Under the pieces are notes generated by a model that saw nothing but the letters and a program-made list of their open reading frames with translations, made no database searches and was not told the DNA's origin. Both the position numbers and the translations under genes were made by a program. This document shows positions 42,851 through 52,223 of a DNA stretch of 64,000 nucleotides, piece after piece (the first letter of the stretch is position 1; each line of letters opens with the position of its first letter). The stretch is from Sphingomonadales bacterium UBA2369 (GTDB lineage Bacteria; Pseudomonadota; Alphaproteobacteria; Sphingomonadales; Sphingomonadaceae): positions 62,344 through 126,343 of the forward strand of contig DDTH01000017.1 in assembly GCA_002344055.1 (NCBI GenBank). Direction: 5' to 3'.

Positions 42851-43501
42851 ATGACCAGCCTGACCTTTTACACCAACCCGATGTCGCGTGGCCGGATCGC
42901 CCGCTGGATGCTCGAGGAAGTTGGGCAACCCTATGAAACGGTGCTGCTCGAATATGGCGGGTCGATGAAGGGCGCGGACTATCTGGCGATCAACCCGATG
43001 GGCAAGGTTCCGGCGATCAAGCATGGCGACGTCGTGGTGACCGAAGGCGCGGCGATCTGCGCCTATCTCGCCGACGCCTTCCCTCAGGCCGGGCTCGCGC
43101 CGCAGCATGGTACACCCGAACGCGGCACTTATTATCGCTGGCTGTTCTTCGCCGCCGGTCCGCTGGAAAGCGCCGTCACCGCCAAGGCGATGGGACTGCT
43201 CGCCCCGGCCGACAAGGCGATGATGGCCGGCTATGGCACGTTCGAAAGCGTGATGGACGCGCTGGAAAGCGCCGTGTCCGGTCCCGCCTGGATTTGCGGC
43301 GATCAATTCACCGCCGCCGATGTCTATGTCGGCGCGCAGATCGGCTGGGGCCTCCAATTCGGTACGATGGAGAAGCGCCCCGCCTTCGAGGCCTATTCCG
43401 CCCGGCTTAGCGAACGCGAGGCCGCGAAGCGCGCCGCCTCACTCGACGACGCGGACATGGCCAAGGTTACACCGCCGCGAATGGCCGAGCCGGCGGCCTG
43501 A
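42851..43501 (+). CDS. Glutathione S-transferase
   Basis: A 216-residue GST. Thioredoxin-fold part LTFYTNPMSRGRIARWMLEE with the Ser/Arg active-site region, the cis-Pro NPMGKVPAIKHGDVVVTEGAA, and a helical C-terminal domain with GDQFTAADVYVGAQIGWG. It is followed after 4 bp by a hydrolase gene, so the two share a transcript. Confidence 0.92.
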   Translation: MTSLTFYTNPMSRGRIARWMLEEVGQPYETVLLEYGGSMKGADYLAINPMGKVPAIKHGDVVVTEGAAICAYLADAFPQAGLAPQHGTPERGTYYRWLFFAAGPLESAVTAKAMGLLAPADKAMMAGYGTFESVMDALESAVSGPAWICGDQFTAADVYVGAQIGWGLQFGTMEKRPAFEAYSARLSEREAAKRAASLDDADMAKVTPPRMAEPAA

Positions 43502-43505
43502 GCCG

Positions 43506-44372
43506 ATGAGCGAGGACCAGCGCCGGGCCGCGATCCGCCTCTACGACCGCTTCACCCATGGCGGCATGGACCGTCGCGCCTTCATGGCCGAGCTGACGCG
43601 GATCGCCGGCGGCGCGACGGCCGCCAGCCCGCTGCTCGCCGGCATTCCGGGCAGCGCCAGCGCCGCGCCCTTGGTGGCCGAGGACGACCGGCGGCTCGAT
43701 GCGGCGATGGTCAGCCTGCCGGTCACCATGGATCGGCGCATCGCAAGCTACCGCGTGCGCCCGCGCGGCCCGACGGACCGCCCCGCAGTGATCGTGATCC
43801 ACGAGAATCGCGGCCTGACGCCGCACATCCGCGACGTCGCGCGCCGCGTGGCGCTGGCGGGATACGAGGCACATGCGCTGGATTTCCTCACCGCCGCCGG
43901 CGGCACGCCCGCCGATGAGGATCGCGCCCGCGAGATGATCGGCGCACTGGACCTGACGCAGGCGGTGGCCGACGGGGCGGCGGTGGCGAATATCCTCGCC
44001 GGCGGCGGCCGCAAGGTCGGCGTGACCGGCTTTTGCTGGGGCGGGATGATGGTCCACCGTGTCACGCTCGCGGCCGGAACGGCGATCGCCGGCGGGGTAT
44101 CCTTCTACGGCCCGGCGCCCGCTCCCGCCGAGGCGGCGCGCCTGCATTCACCCCTCCTGATCCTGCTGGCAGAACGCGACGACAGGGTGAATTCCACCGC
44201 CGCTCCCTATCTCGAGGCGGCCCGGGCCGCGGGCAAGGATGTCCGCGCGATCACCTATCCCGGCACCGAACACGCATTTCACAACGACACATCCACCGCC
44301 CGCTACAATCGCGAAGCGGCGGAGGCGGCATGGCGCGAGACGATCGCCTTTTTCGGGCAGCATCTCGGCTGA
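43506..44372 (+). CDS. Dienelactone hydrolase family protein, Tat-type signal
   Basis: A 288-residue alpha/beta hydrolase. The N-terminus has MDRRAFMAELTRIAGGATAA, a twin-arginine type export signal, so the enzyme is likely periplasmic. Catalytic Cys is in TGFCWGGMM; the Asp is in AERDDRVN and the His in PGTEHAFHND, matching dienelactone hydrolase. Substrate unknown. It follows a GST gene in the same operon. Confidence 0.9.
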   Translation: MSEDQRRAAIRLYDRFTHGGMDRRAFMAELTRIAGGATAASPLLAGIPGSASAAPLVAEDDRRLDAAMVSLPVTMDRRIASYRVRPRGPTDRPAVIVIHENRGLTPHIRDVARRVALAGYEAHALDFLTAAGGTPADEDRAREMIGALDLTQAVADGAAVANILAGGGRKVGVTGFCWGGMMVHRVTLAAGTAIAGGVSFYGPAPAPAEAARLHSPLLILLAERDDRVNSTAAPYLEAARAAGKDVRAITYPGTEHAFHNDTSTARYNREAAEAAWRETIAFFGQHLG

Positions 44373-44417
44373 AGTACAAGTGGTCACCCGCGAGTTTGCG
44401 GGCGCCCGCGGACTCCA

Positions 44418-44834
44418 TCAGAATCCGGCGTAGCGTTCGTTGCCGACGAAGCCCATTGAGGCGACGTTGGCGCGCTTGATCTCGGCCAGGATGTCGCCAA
44501 CGATTTCGTAGCGCGCCTCAGGATCCGGCTCGAACTGCAGTTCGGGGGTCGGCTCTGACGCCGCTACGCGCTGTAGCAACGTGCGCAACACCGGCCGGTC
44601 GATGACGGCCCCGTTCCACAGCATCGCGCCTTCCCGCGTTACCACCAGCTTGTTTCGCTCGGTGACCGGCCGGACCTCAGGCGACTCCCCGGTCGGCAGG
44701 TCAATCGGCACGGAATGGCTCTGAATCGGGATTGTGATGATGAACATGATCAGCAGCACCAGCATCACGTCGATCAGGGGCGTGGTATTGATCTCGCCCA
44801 CCGGTGCGTCGTCGGGGATGTTCGCGGTCGCCAT
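44418..44834 (-). CDS. exbD: ExbD/TolR-family protein (copy 3)
   Basis: A 138-residue ExbD: short cytoplasmic tail, then GEINTTPLIDVMLVLLIMFIIT with the essential Asp, and a periplasmic domain. It closely matches copy 2, including the C-terminus MGFVGNERY. Separated from copy 2 by a terminator-like hairpin, so it may be expressed less or from its own promoter. Confidence 0.95.
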   Translation of the reverse strand: MATANIPDDAPVGEINTTPLIDVMLVLLIMFIITIPIQSHSVPIDLPTGESPEVRPVTERNKLVVTREGAMLWNGAVIDRPVLRTLLQRVAASEPTPELQFEPDPEARYEIVGDILAEIKRANVASMGFVGNERYAGF

Positions 44835-44918
44835 GGTCAGCCTCCCTGTCTGGGGGAGTCATGTTACACCATTACTTACGAGTCGCGAAGAGCCAAATCG
44901 CCCGGTCCAAATGCGAAA

Positions 44919-44944
44919 CGGGCGGCCCGTTTCCGGACCGCCCG
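44919..44944 (-). terminator. Terminator-like hairpin between exbD copies
   Basis: CGGGCGG (44919-44925) pairs with CCGCCCG (44938-44944), with extra pairs inside. On the minus strand TTTCGCATTTGG follows, a partial T-tract. Confidence 0.55.
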
Positions 44945-44971
44945 CTTGCTGTTCAAATCGCCTTGGTGCGA

Positions 44972-45400
44972 TCAGAACTCGCGATAACGCTCGTTGCCGA
45001 CGAAACCCATCGACTCCACGTTGGCGCGCTTGATCACCGCCAGCACTTCATCGACCACTTCGAACCGCGCTTCGGCATCCGGCTCCAGCTGCAGCTCAGG
45101 CACCGGCCGGCGTTCCGTCGTCAGGTCTAGATACTGGCGCAACTGCACCAGGTTCACCGGATTCCCGTTCCACAACACCTCGCCGCCACGGCCGATATAG
45201 ATCTTGTTCCGCTCCGGATCGACCGGCGGCGGCGTGCTGTTCGGATCGTTCACCGGCAGATCGATCTTCACCGCGTGGGTCTGGATCGGAATGGTGATGA
45301 TGAACATGATGAGGAGCACCAGCATGACGTCGATCAACGGCGTCGTGTTGATGTCCATCATCGGCTCACCACTGTCGGTGTCGGCTACCGCTGCACCCAT
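44972..45400 (-). CDS. exbD: ExbD/TolR-family protein (copy 2)
   Basis: A 142-residue ExbD with DINTTPLIDVMLVLLIMFIIT, membrane anchor plus periplasmic domain. It shares the last ten residues almost exactly with copy 3 (FVGNERYREF), pointing to tandem duplication. Confidence 0.95.
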   Translation of the reverse strand: MGAAVADTDSGEPMMDINTTPLIDVMLVLLIMFIITIPIQTHAVKIDLPVNDPNSTPPPVDPERNKIYIGRGGEVLWNGNPVNLVQLRQYLDLTTERRPVPELQLEPDAEARFEVVDEVLAVIKRANVESMGFVGNERYREF

Positions 45401-45432
45401 AACTCAAACTCCTGAAAAGACCTTGTCGGTGC

Positions 45433-45921
45433 TCAGTTGCCCTGGCCGATGCTTCCCTTCGGAGTCGGTTCCGAAATGAACCCGACCCGGGCGAAGCCAG
45501 CCCGCTGCATCGTGAAAATCGCGCCGCCAATGCACCGATAGGGCGTATTGATGTCGCCCCGAATGTGCACTTCCGGCAGTTCGTCGACCGCCCCGAACAA
45601 CTGCTCCTGGCGTTCCACCTCGGCCTTCAGCGCTTCGACGCTGCGATTCAGCAGGTCTTCCGCATTCACCCGGGTCAGTTCCCAATACACTTCGCACGTC
45701 TGCCCATCGACCGAACGGATCGAGAGATTGACGTTCTCCGGCTTGGTCGTGGTCGGCTTGAACTCGACCTTCGGCAAATTCACCGGGACCGATTGCAGCA
45801 CGACCGGAACGGCGATGAGGAAGATGATCAGAAGCACGAGCATCACGTCCACGAGCGGCGTCGTGTTGATGTCGGAGATCGGTGCTTCGTCACCGCCGTC
45901 GCCGCCGACTTGCATCGCCAT
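45433..45921 (-). CDS. exbD: ExbD/TolR-family protein (copy 1)
   Basis: A 162-residue ExbD with SDINTTPLVDVMLVLLIIFLIA. The periplasmic domain is longer and unlike copies 2 and 3 (VHIRGDINTPYRCIGGAIFT). It follows exbB directly and is the likely main stator partner. Confidence 0.95.
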   Translation of the reverse strand: MAMQVGGDGGDEAPISDINTTPLVDVMLVLLIIFLIAVPVVLQSVPVNLPKVEFKPTTTKPENVNLSIRSVDGQTCEVYWELTRVNAEDLLNRSVEALKAEVERQEQLFGAVDELPEVHIRGDINTPYRCIGGAIFTMQRAGFARVGFISEPTPKGSIGQGN

Positions 45922-46011
45922 GTCTGTGTTTCCTTAAAGCTAGATCAGACGCCCCGGAGGGCCGCGGCCGGCGCGACACGGGTGCTGGACCCGCGCCGCG
46001 CCAGCACAGCG

Positions 46012-46815
46012 TTAGGCCTTGTTGATCGACGGACCGCCAGCCGGCTTCGGCGGCGCACCGGCACCCGGACCGCCAGCGGCCGGAGCAGCAGGACGGGCCG
46101 GAGCAGCGGGACGCGCCGGAGCGGCGGCAACCTGCGGCTTCACCTGACCGCCCGACATCATGTAGCCGTGCAGGTCGTTGGAGAATTTGCCCAGCTCTTC
46201 CTGGATCGATTTGTTGCGGCGCATCAGCCAGTTATACTGCATGACCGCCGGCACCGCGACCGCGAGACCGAGCGCGGTCATGACCAGCGCCTCACCGACC
46301 GGACCGGCGACCGCGTCGATCGACGCCTGGCCCGACGCACCGATGCGAATAAGCGCGCGATAAATGCCGACGACGGTACCGAACAGACCGATGAACGGCG
46401 CGGTCGAACCGACGGTGGCGAGCAGAGCGAGACCCGAGCTGAGCTTCGAGTTGATCGCGCCCTGGCTACGGGCGAGACTGCCGAGCATCCAGTCATGCTG
46501 GTCGATCGGATCGGTCAACTTGGTGTGCTGGTCCTGAGCGCGCATGCCGTCATCGACGATCTGGCGATAGGCGCCATTCTTCTCGAGCTTGGCCGTACCG
46601 TCCTTGATGCTGGGAGCACCCCAGAAACCCGCGCGGACCTTGCGACCTTCGCGAAGGATCTTCTGCTGCTCGAACATCTTGACGAAGAAGACGTACCAGG
46701 ACGCCACCGACATCAGGACCAGGATGATGGCGGTGCCCCATGCAACCGGGCCACCTTCAACGATCGACTCGATGATTCCAACGTCTTGGAATCCGCCGCC
46801 GCCCTCTGAAGCCAT
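46012..46815 (-). CDS. exbB: ExbB/TolQ/MotA-family proton channel
   Basis: A 267-residue ExbB. Three transmembrane segments: AWGTAIILVLMSVASWYVFF, LSSGLALLATVGSTAPFIGL and VGEALVMTALGLAVAVPAVM, with the conserved GTVVGIYRA and an N-terminal extension. A Pro/Ala/Gly-rich tail (about 45 residues) ends the protein. With the exbD products it uses the proton gradient to energise TonB. Confidence 0.95.
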   Translation of the reverse strand: MASEGGGGFQDVGIIESIVEGGPVAWGTAIILVLMSVASWYVFFVKMFEQQKILREGRKVRAGFWGAPSIKDGTAKLEKNGAYRQIVDDGMRAQDQHTKLTDPIDQHDWMLGSLARSQGAINSKLSSGLALLATVGSTAPFIGLFGTVVGIYRALIRIGASGQASIDAVAGPVGEALVMTALGLAVAVPAVMQYNWLMRRNKSIQEELGKFSNDLHGYMMSGGQVKPQVAAAPARPAAPARPAAPAAGGPGAGAPPKPAGGPSINKA

Positions 46816-46887
46816 AACTGTATTCCTCTTCTCAAAAACTTGGTTGGATCGTTGGGCGAACTGCCCGGAAATTACGCAATTCTAATA

Positions 46888-47565
46888 TTAATCGTCGGGC
46901 AGAACCCAGCGAACCGCTTGGGAATAGGTGCCAGGAACATTCTGGCCGTCACGCGTTGCCGGCGTAAACCGGAAGCGGCGCTGGGCCAGACTGCAGGCGG
47001 TGCTGTCCAGCGACGAATTGCCGCTCGAACCGGAAACCGTGCAACCCGTGGCGCGTCCGTTCGCATCGACGGTGAGCGTGATGCGAGTGGTGCCCGATGC
47101 GCCGGCGCGCTGCGCCGCGGACGGATAGTCCGAGTTGCTGATCGAACCGCTGCGCAGGCGCGCATTCGTCGGCGGAGAAGCCGGCGGCGGCGGCGGCGGC
47201 GGCGGGACAGCCGGCGGCGTCGGCGGAGCAGGAGTCGGCGGCTGCGCCACATAAGTCGGCGGCGACGGCGGAGGCGGCGTCGGCGTCGTGGTTATCGCAA
47301 CCGGCGGGGTCGGCGCACGCACGATCGGCGGTGGCGCGACGACTTCCGGAGAAACGGGCTCCGGAACCTCTTCCGGGGGCGGCGGCTCTTCCTCGGGGGG
47401 CGGTGGTTCCTCAACGTCGAACACGTCGAGATCCTTCACGCCTTCCTTGGTGAAGCGCTGATAGAAGCCCGTGACGAACGCGATACCGATCAGGACGTGG
47501 AGAATGGCGACAACGCCAAGCGCCCAAATCCGAGCCGGACTCGTCCTCTGGTCAAGATAAGACAT
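46888..47565 (-). CDS. tonB: TonB, energy transducer
   Basis: A 225-residue TonB. One N-terminal transmembrane helix (WALGVVAILHVLIGIAFVTG), a long Pro/Glu-rich periplasmic linker (EEPPPPEEEPPPPEEVPEP), and the TonB C-terminal domain (YPSAAQRAGASGTTRITLTVDANGRATGC, RFRFTPATRDGQNVPG). First gene of tonB-exbB-exbD-exbD-exbD; it serves receptors such as 39378-41471. Confidence 0.95.
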   Translation of the reverse strand: MSYLDQRTSPARIWALGVVAILHVLIGIAFVTGFYQRFTKEGVKDLDVFDVEEPPPPEEEPPPPEEVPEPVSPEVVAPPPIVRAPTPPVAITTTPTPPPPSPPTYVAQPPTPAPPTPPAVPPPPPPPPASPPTNARLRSGSISNSDYPSAAQRAGASGTTRITLTVDANGRATGCTVSGSSGNSSLDSTACSLAQRRFRFTPATRDGQNVPGTYSQAVRWVLPDD

Positions 47566-47804
47566 TAAACGGCGGCGCTCCCTCTCTCACACAGTTCGGG
47601 TCGTAAGCAGGTTAACGCTCCGACCTCGTATCCGTTCACCATGGACAGCACGGAGTCTCTATCCCGACAGTTTCGGCGACGCAATGCTCGACAGCGCGCC
47701 GAAATTCTGCCCGATTCCCCGTGTTTGCGTATCCGGTGTCCGGCATTCAAACCCAATTCATATCTGCCAAGCGCATTCACGAACGATTCGCAAGAGAGTG
47801 TGAG

Positions 47805-48662
47805 ATGATTTGTAATAGCACCCGCCACATCCTTATACTCGCGGCGCTGTCGTGGCCGGCCCTGAGCGCCGCCCAGCCGCCGCGCCCGGCTACCCCCGTT
47901 GCAGTCGCTGCGCCCCAGCCGAGCTACGCCGATCTCGCCGACCTCGCACTCGCCGCTCCCACCGCCGCACATGTCCGCCTGCGCCGCGCCATTCCGCTCC
48001 GTCCGGAGGAATCCGCGGGCGTCGCCGCCGGCCATTCGCGTTTCTATATGGAGGCCGAAGTCGTCGCGCTGATCCGCGGCGCGCCCGGCACCCCCGCGCT
48101 CGTAAAATATCTCGCCGACGTCCCGAACCAGGCTGACGGCCGCGCTCAGCGCCCGCCCCGGCGCAGCGAGTATCTTGTTTTCGCCCGCCCCGTTCCGGGA
48201 CGGGCCGACGAATTGCAACTCGTCACCCCGACCGCGCAATTGCCCTTTGCCGCCGGCACTGCCGATCTCGCCCGCAGCATCATCCGTGATGCGCTGGCGC
48301 CCGACGCTCCCGCCGCCATCTCCGGCATCGGCCGGGCCTTTCACGTCCCCGGCGTGCTGCAAGGGGCGAGCGAGACGCAATTCTTCCTGCTGACATCGAC
48401 CAACCAGCCGATTTCGCTCACCGTGCTGCGCGCGCCGGGCGAGCAGCCGCGCTGGTCCGTCTCGACAAGCGAATTCGTCGACGCCGGCGCCACCCAGCCG
48501 GTCCGCGACACCCTGCTCTGGTATCGCCTCGCCTGCTTCCTGCCCGAACAATTGCCGCGCTCCAGCATGAGCGAGACGCCGGAACATGCGGCCGCGATCA
48601 ACGCCGACTATCGCCTGATTCGCCAGGGTCTCGGCCAGTGCAACAGGACGCGGTCGCGCTGA
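47805..48662 (+). CDS. Exported hypothetical protein
   Basis: About 285 residues from the ATG at 47805, which starts a signal peptide (HILILAALSWPALSAAQPP). Mature part is beta-rich and Pro/Ala-rich (EYLVFARPVPGRADELQLVTP). No family recognised. Divergent from tonB over a 240-bp spacer in which nothing else was recognised. Confidence 0.75.
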   Translation: MICNSTRHILILAALSWPALSAAQPPRPATPVAVAAPQPSYADLADLALAAPTAAHVRLRRAIPLRPEESAGVAAGHSRFYMEAEVVALIRGAPGTPALVKYLADVPNQADGRAQRPPRRSEYLVFARPVPGRADELQLVTPTAQLPFAAGTADLARSIIRDALAPDAPAAISGIGRAFHVPGVLQGASETQFFLLTSTNQPISLTVLRAPGEQPRWSVSTSEFVDAGATQPVRDTLLWYRLACFLPEQLPRSSMSETPEHAAAINADYRLIRQGLGQCNRTRSR

Positions 48663-48668
48663 CCGCGT

Positions 48669-49091
48669 TCAGAAGGACGACAATTCCACGCCGACCCCGG
48701 CGCAATCGGGATAAATGTCGGGCTTGCGGGTCTTCACCCGAATCGCGGTGACGCCATGGCGTGCCGCAACGAGGCCATAGATTTCGCGCGCCAGAGTTTC
48801 CTGCAGATTGAAGCGTCGGCCGCGGACAAGTGCGCCGATCGCGGTGCGGAGGAAATCGTAATTCCAGGCGAGGTCGACCTCGTCGCGGCAAGCGAACGAA
48901 GCTTCATCCACCCACACTTCGACGCTCACCACCAGCTTCTGCGGATTCCCGACCTCGAAGTCGTGGAAGCCGATGTCGAGATCGAGCGCATAATCCTCGA
49001 GCACGAGCTTGCGGGTCCGGGGGGCCAGCGAGGCCGGAATGAGCCCATCGAAGCACGGCTCGTCCACCAGAGGATCAGAGATATTGGACAT
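48669..49091 (-). CDS. folB: Dihydroneopterin aldolase
   Basis: A 140-residue FolB-type protein: LVLEDYALDLDIGFHDFEVGNPQKLVVSV, a tyrosine/lysine-containing active-site region, and KPDIYPDCAGVGVEL. It acts in folate synthesis on dihydroneopterin or its epimer. It overlaps the reductase gene upstream by 17 bp. Confidence 0.9.
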   Translation of the reverse strand: MSNISDPLVDEPCFDGLIPASLAPRTRKLVLEDYALDLDIGFHDFEVGNPQKLVVSVEVWVDEASFACRDEVDLAWNYDFLRTAIGALVRGRRFNLQETLAREIYGLVAARHGVTAIRVKTRKPDIYPDCAGVGVELSSF

Positions 49092-49824
49092 CGCGCGGGA
49101 GGGAGAGGAATCGCTGACCCGCGTCAAGCGTGATCGTCTGTCCGGTCAGGGTCGGCGAAGCGACAATGAAGCGCAACGCCGCCACGATCTGCTCCGCCTC
49201 CACGCCGCGTTCGAGCGCGTTCAGGCGATGCACCTTGTCGAAATTCGACCGGCTCTGCGGCCCGGACACCATCGTCACGGACGGCGCGATGCCGCACACG
49301 CGTACCTTGGGCGCCAGCGCCCGCGCGCTGAGCTCGGTCAGCCCCGCAAGCCCCATCTTCGAAATTGTGTAGCTGTAGAAATCCGGGTTCGGCGCGGCGA
49401 GCTTCGCGTCGAGCATGTTGACGATCAGCCCGCCCGGGCCGCCGAGCCGTGCCGCAAAGGCCTGCGTCAGCAAGGCCGGCGCGCGCAGGTTCACCGCCTG
49501 GTGGAGGTCCCATTGGGCCGCGTCGAAATCCTTCTGGCCATCGCTCAGGAAGAGCGAAGCGTTGTTGACCAGCAATCGCGCCGGCGGGAGCCCGTCCAGA
49601 CCGGCCATGATTCGCCCGGCGCAGTCCGGCTGGGCCAGTTCGGCATGAACGATCGCGGCGGTGCCCAGTTCGGCCGCCAGCGCCTCCGCTTCCGCGCGCG
49701 AATCCCGATAGTGGATCAGCACGTGCCAGCCATCGGCGGCTAGCGCCCGCGCCAGAGCCGCGCCGATCCTTTTCGCCCCGCCGGTGACGATTGCCGTGCG
49801 CGGCCCTTCGAATTCGCTCGCCAT
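49075..49824 (-). CDS. SDR oxidoreductase, pteridine-reductase-like
   Basis: A 249-residue short-chain dehydrogenase. Cofactor motif TAIVTGGAKRIGAALA, NNASLF, catalytic Tyr/Lys in YSYTISKMGL, and an active-site Asn/Ser region. The coupling to folB suggests it reduces a pterin or dihydrofolate, as in FolM-like enzymes. Inference from context. Confidence 0.88.
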   Translation of the reverse strand: MASEFEGPRTAIVTGGAKRIGAALARALAADGWHVLIHYRDSRAEAEALAAELGTAAIVHAELAQPDCAGRIMAGLDGLPPARLLVNNASLFLSDGQKDFDAAQWDLHQAVNLRAPALLTQAFAARLGGPGGLIVNMLDAKLAAPNPDFYSYTISKMGLAGLTELSARALAPKVRVCGIAPSVTMVSGPQSRSNFDKVHRLNALERGVEAEQIVAALRFIVASPTLTGQTITLDAGQRFLSLPRDVQYL

Positions 49825-49870
49825 GCGGGCAGCCTAGCCGGGGCCGCGCCACTTCCGCTAGAGCACATCC

Positions 49871-50437
49871 GTGCCCGCGCCCGAGCCTCCCCCCGATCTG
49901 ACCGGCCTCGGCCTCGCTGACATCGCGCGGCTGGCGGCGGAGAAGAAGCTGCCGCCCGTGGACAAATGGAATCCCTCCCATTGCGGCGACAGCGACATGC
50001 GGATCGCCCGCGACGGCATTTGGTTCTATCAGGGCAGCCCGATCGGCCGCCCGGCCATGGTCCGTCTCTTCTCGACGGTGCTGCGGCGCGAGCCGGATGG
50101 CCGGCACGTGCTGGTCACCCCGGTCGAGAAGCTGGACATCGCGGTGGAGGACGCCCCGTTCCTCGCGGTCGAGCTGAAAAGCGAAGGCCAGGGCCGCGAC
50201 CGCTCGCTGGCCTTCCGCCTCAACACCGGCGATCTCGTCGTGGCGGGGCCGGAACGGCCCTTGCGCATCGAGGAACGCGATGACGGTCCGCATCCCTATC
50301 TGCACGTTCGCGGCGGGCTGGAGGCGCGAATCGCCCGCCCGGTCTATTACGAGCTGGCGGAGCTGGCGTTGAGCGAAGGCGCCGACCCGCCCGGTCTGTG
50401 GAGCGACGGCGCCTTCTTCCCGCTGGAAGCGGCATGA
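49871..50437 (+). CDS. DUF1285 protein
   Basis: A 188-residue protein from a GTG. It shows WNPSHCGDSDMRIARDGIWFYQGSPIGR and the family tail HPYLHVRGGLEARIARPVYYELAELAL. First of three genes joined by ATGA/GTGA overlaps. Function unknown. Confidence 0.9.
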   Translation: MPAPEPPPDLTGLGLADIARLAAEKKLPPVDKWNPSHCGDSDMRIARDGIWFYQGSPIGRPAMVRLFSTVLRREPDGRHVLVTPVEKLDIAVEDAPFLAVELKSEGQGRDRSLAFRLNTGDLVVAGPERPLRIEERDDGPHPYLHVRGGLEARIARPVYYELAELALSEGADPPGLWSDGAFFPLEAA

Positions 50438-51033
50438 GCCTCGCTGCGACCTTGCGCGCAGCGCTCGAGGAAGGGCATCGCCGCAGCCCCATCCTCCTCC
50501 CCGGCGACATTCTCGAGCAGGAGGAGATGGTGCTCGGCATCACCCCCGCTGCCGTCCTCGTGCCGGTGGTCGATCGCCCGTCCCCCACGGTGATCCTCAC
50601 CGTCCGCCCAGAAACCATGCGCCAGCACGCAGGCCAGGTCAGCTTTCCCGGCGGCAGGATCGATCCGGGCGATGACGGCCCGGTCGCCGCGGCCTTGCGC
50701 GAGGCGGAGGAAGAGATCGGCCTGCCGCCCGCTCGCGTTGAGGTGATCGGCGTCGGCGACCTTTACCGGACGGTGACCGGCTTCGAGGTTACGCCGGTGG
50801 TCGGCATCGTTCCGCCGGGTCTGCCGATCAATGCGCATCCGGACGAAGTCGCGGACGTATTCGAAGCGCCGCTCGATTTCCTGCTCGATCCCGCCAACCA
50901 GGTACAGCGAGAGGCCATGTTTCGCGGCAAGATGCGGACCTATTATGAAATCCCCTATCAGGGCCGGCAGATCTGGGGCGCGACAGCGGCGATGATCGTC
51001 AATCTGAGCCGCCGGCTGGTGCTGGTCGCGTGA
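50434..51033 (+). CDS. NUDIX hydrolase, CoA pyrophosphatase-like
   Basis: A 199-residue NUDIX enzyme. Nudix box GGRIDPGDDGPVAAALREAEEEIGL with REAxEEIG. The preceding VILTVRPETMRQHAGQVSFPGG is the CoA-pyrophosphatase signature. Overlaps both neighbours by 4 bp. Confidence 0.9.
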   Translation: MSLAATLRAALEEGHRRSPILLPGDILEQEEMVLGITPAAVLVPVVDRPSPTVILTVRPETMRQHAGQVSFPGGRIDPGDDGPVAAALREAEEEIGLPPARVEVIGVGDLYRTVTGFEVTPVVGIVPPGLPINAHPDEVADVFEAPLDFLLDPANQVQREAMFRGKMRTYYEIPYQGRQIWGATAAMIVNLSRRLVLVA

Positions 51034-52223
51034 AGCTTCCCAACCCGAAATGGCGGCAACGCCCGGGCCTCAAGCCTTTGCTCGCCGCGCTCGACGCGGC
51101 CGGCGGGCAAACCCGGTTCGTCGGCGGCTGCGTGCGCGACACCCTGTTGGGCGTCGATGTGAACGATATCGACCTCGCCACCCGGCTGATGCCGGACGAG
51201 GTCGTCCGCCGCCTCGAAGCCGCGGGGCTGAAGGCCGTGCCCACGGGCATCGCCCACGGCACGGTCACGGCGATCAGCGCCGGAATGCCCGCCGAGGTCA
51301 CGACATTGCGCCGCGACGTCTCCACCGACGGCCGCCGCGCAACCGTCGCCTTCACCGAAGACTGGCGCGAGGATGCCGCCCGCCGCGATTTCACCATCAA
51401 CGCGCTGAGCGCCGATCCGGTGAGCGGCGAGATTTTCGACTATTTCGGCGGCCTCGACGATCTTGACGCCCGCCGCGTCCGCTTCATCGGCGATCCGCTG
51501 ACCCGAATCGCCGAGGACCACCTCCGTATCCTTCGCTTCTTCCGTTTCCACGCCCGCTTCGGCCGGGGTGAGCCGGATGCCGAGGGTCTCGCCGCCTGCA
51601 CCGCTCGCGCCAACGACCTGATGGCGCTGTCCCGCGAGCGAATCGCCGACGAATTGCTGAAGCTGCTGGCGCTGCCTGAACCGGAGGCCACCGTCGCGAT
51701 CATGCTCGATCACGGCATTTTCAAACCGATCATCCCGGAGGTCGACGCGATCGGCCTCGGCCGCCTCCAGCTTCTGTCCAGCCGCGAACGCGATGCCGAT
51801 GTGGCGCCCGCCGCCTTGCGCCGGCTTGCCGCCTTGCTCCCGCCTGACCCGGACATTGCAGCGGACGTCGCCGCGCGCCTGCGCCTGTCGAACAAGGCGT
51901 TGAAGCGGCTCACCGCCGCCGCCTCTTCCGATCACGCCGATGCGCCGCCGGCGCAGCTGGCCTACTGGATCGGCAGCGAAAGCGCGGTGGACCGGCTGCT
52001 GCTCGGCGATGGCGACGCGCGCATCCTCGACGGCTGGACCCGTCCTGCGCTGAATCTGTCGGGCGGCGACCTCATCGCCATGGGCCTCCCGCAGGGACCC
52101 GTCGTTGCCCGCACCCGTGGCGAGATCGAACGTTTGTGGGTGTCGGAGAACTTTCCGGAAAGGAAGCGGCTCGCCGAAATCGCGCGCGTCGCGGTGGATC
52201 AGGCGTTGCGTTCAAGCCAGTAG
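51030..52223 (+). CDS. tRNA nucleotidyltransferase (CCA-adding-like, class II)
   Basis: A 397-residue nucleotidyltransferase. Active-site FVGGCVRDTLLGVDVNDIDLATRL carries the two catalytic Asp (DID), and FTEDWREDAARRDFTINALSADP is the poly(A) polymerase/CCA enzyme motif. It repairs or adds CCA ends; a poly(A) polymerase role is possible. Start is GTG overlapping the NUDIX stop. Its end overlaps the next gene by 25 bp tail to tail. Confidence 0.9.
   Translation: MKLPNPKWRQRPGLKPLLAALDAAGGQTRFVGGCVRDTLLGVDVNDIDLATRLMPDEVVRRLEAAGLKAVPTGIAHGTVTAISAGMPAEVTTLRRDVSTDGRRATVAFTEDWREDAARRDFTINALSADPVSGEIFDYFGGLDDLDARRVRFIGDPLTRIAEDHLRILRFFRFHARFGRGEPDAEGLAACTARANDLMALSRERIADELLKLLALPEPEATVAIMLDHGIFKPIIPEVDAIGLGRLQLLSSRERDADVAPAALRRLAALLPPDPDIAADVAARLRLSNKALKRLTAAASSDHADAPPAQLAYWIGSESAVDRLLLGDGDARILDGWTRPALNLSGGDLIAMGLPQGPVVARTRGEIERLWVSENFPERKRLAEIARVAVDQALRSSQ

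Noticed and set aside
49124..50305. 393-residue minus-strand frame
   Set aside because: It runs across the reductase and DUF1285 genes out of frame and has no motifs.
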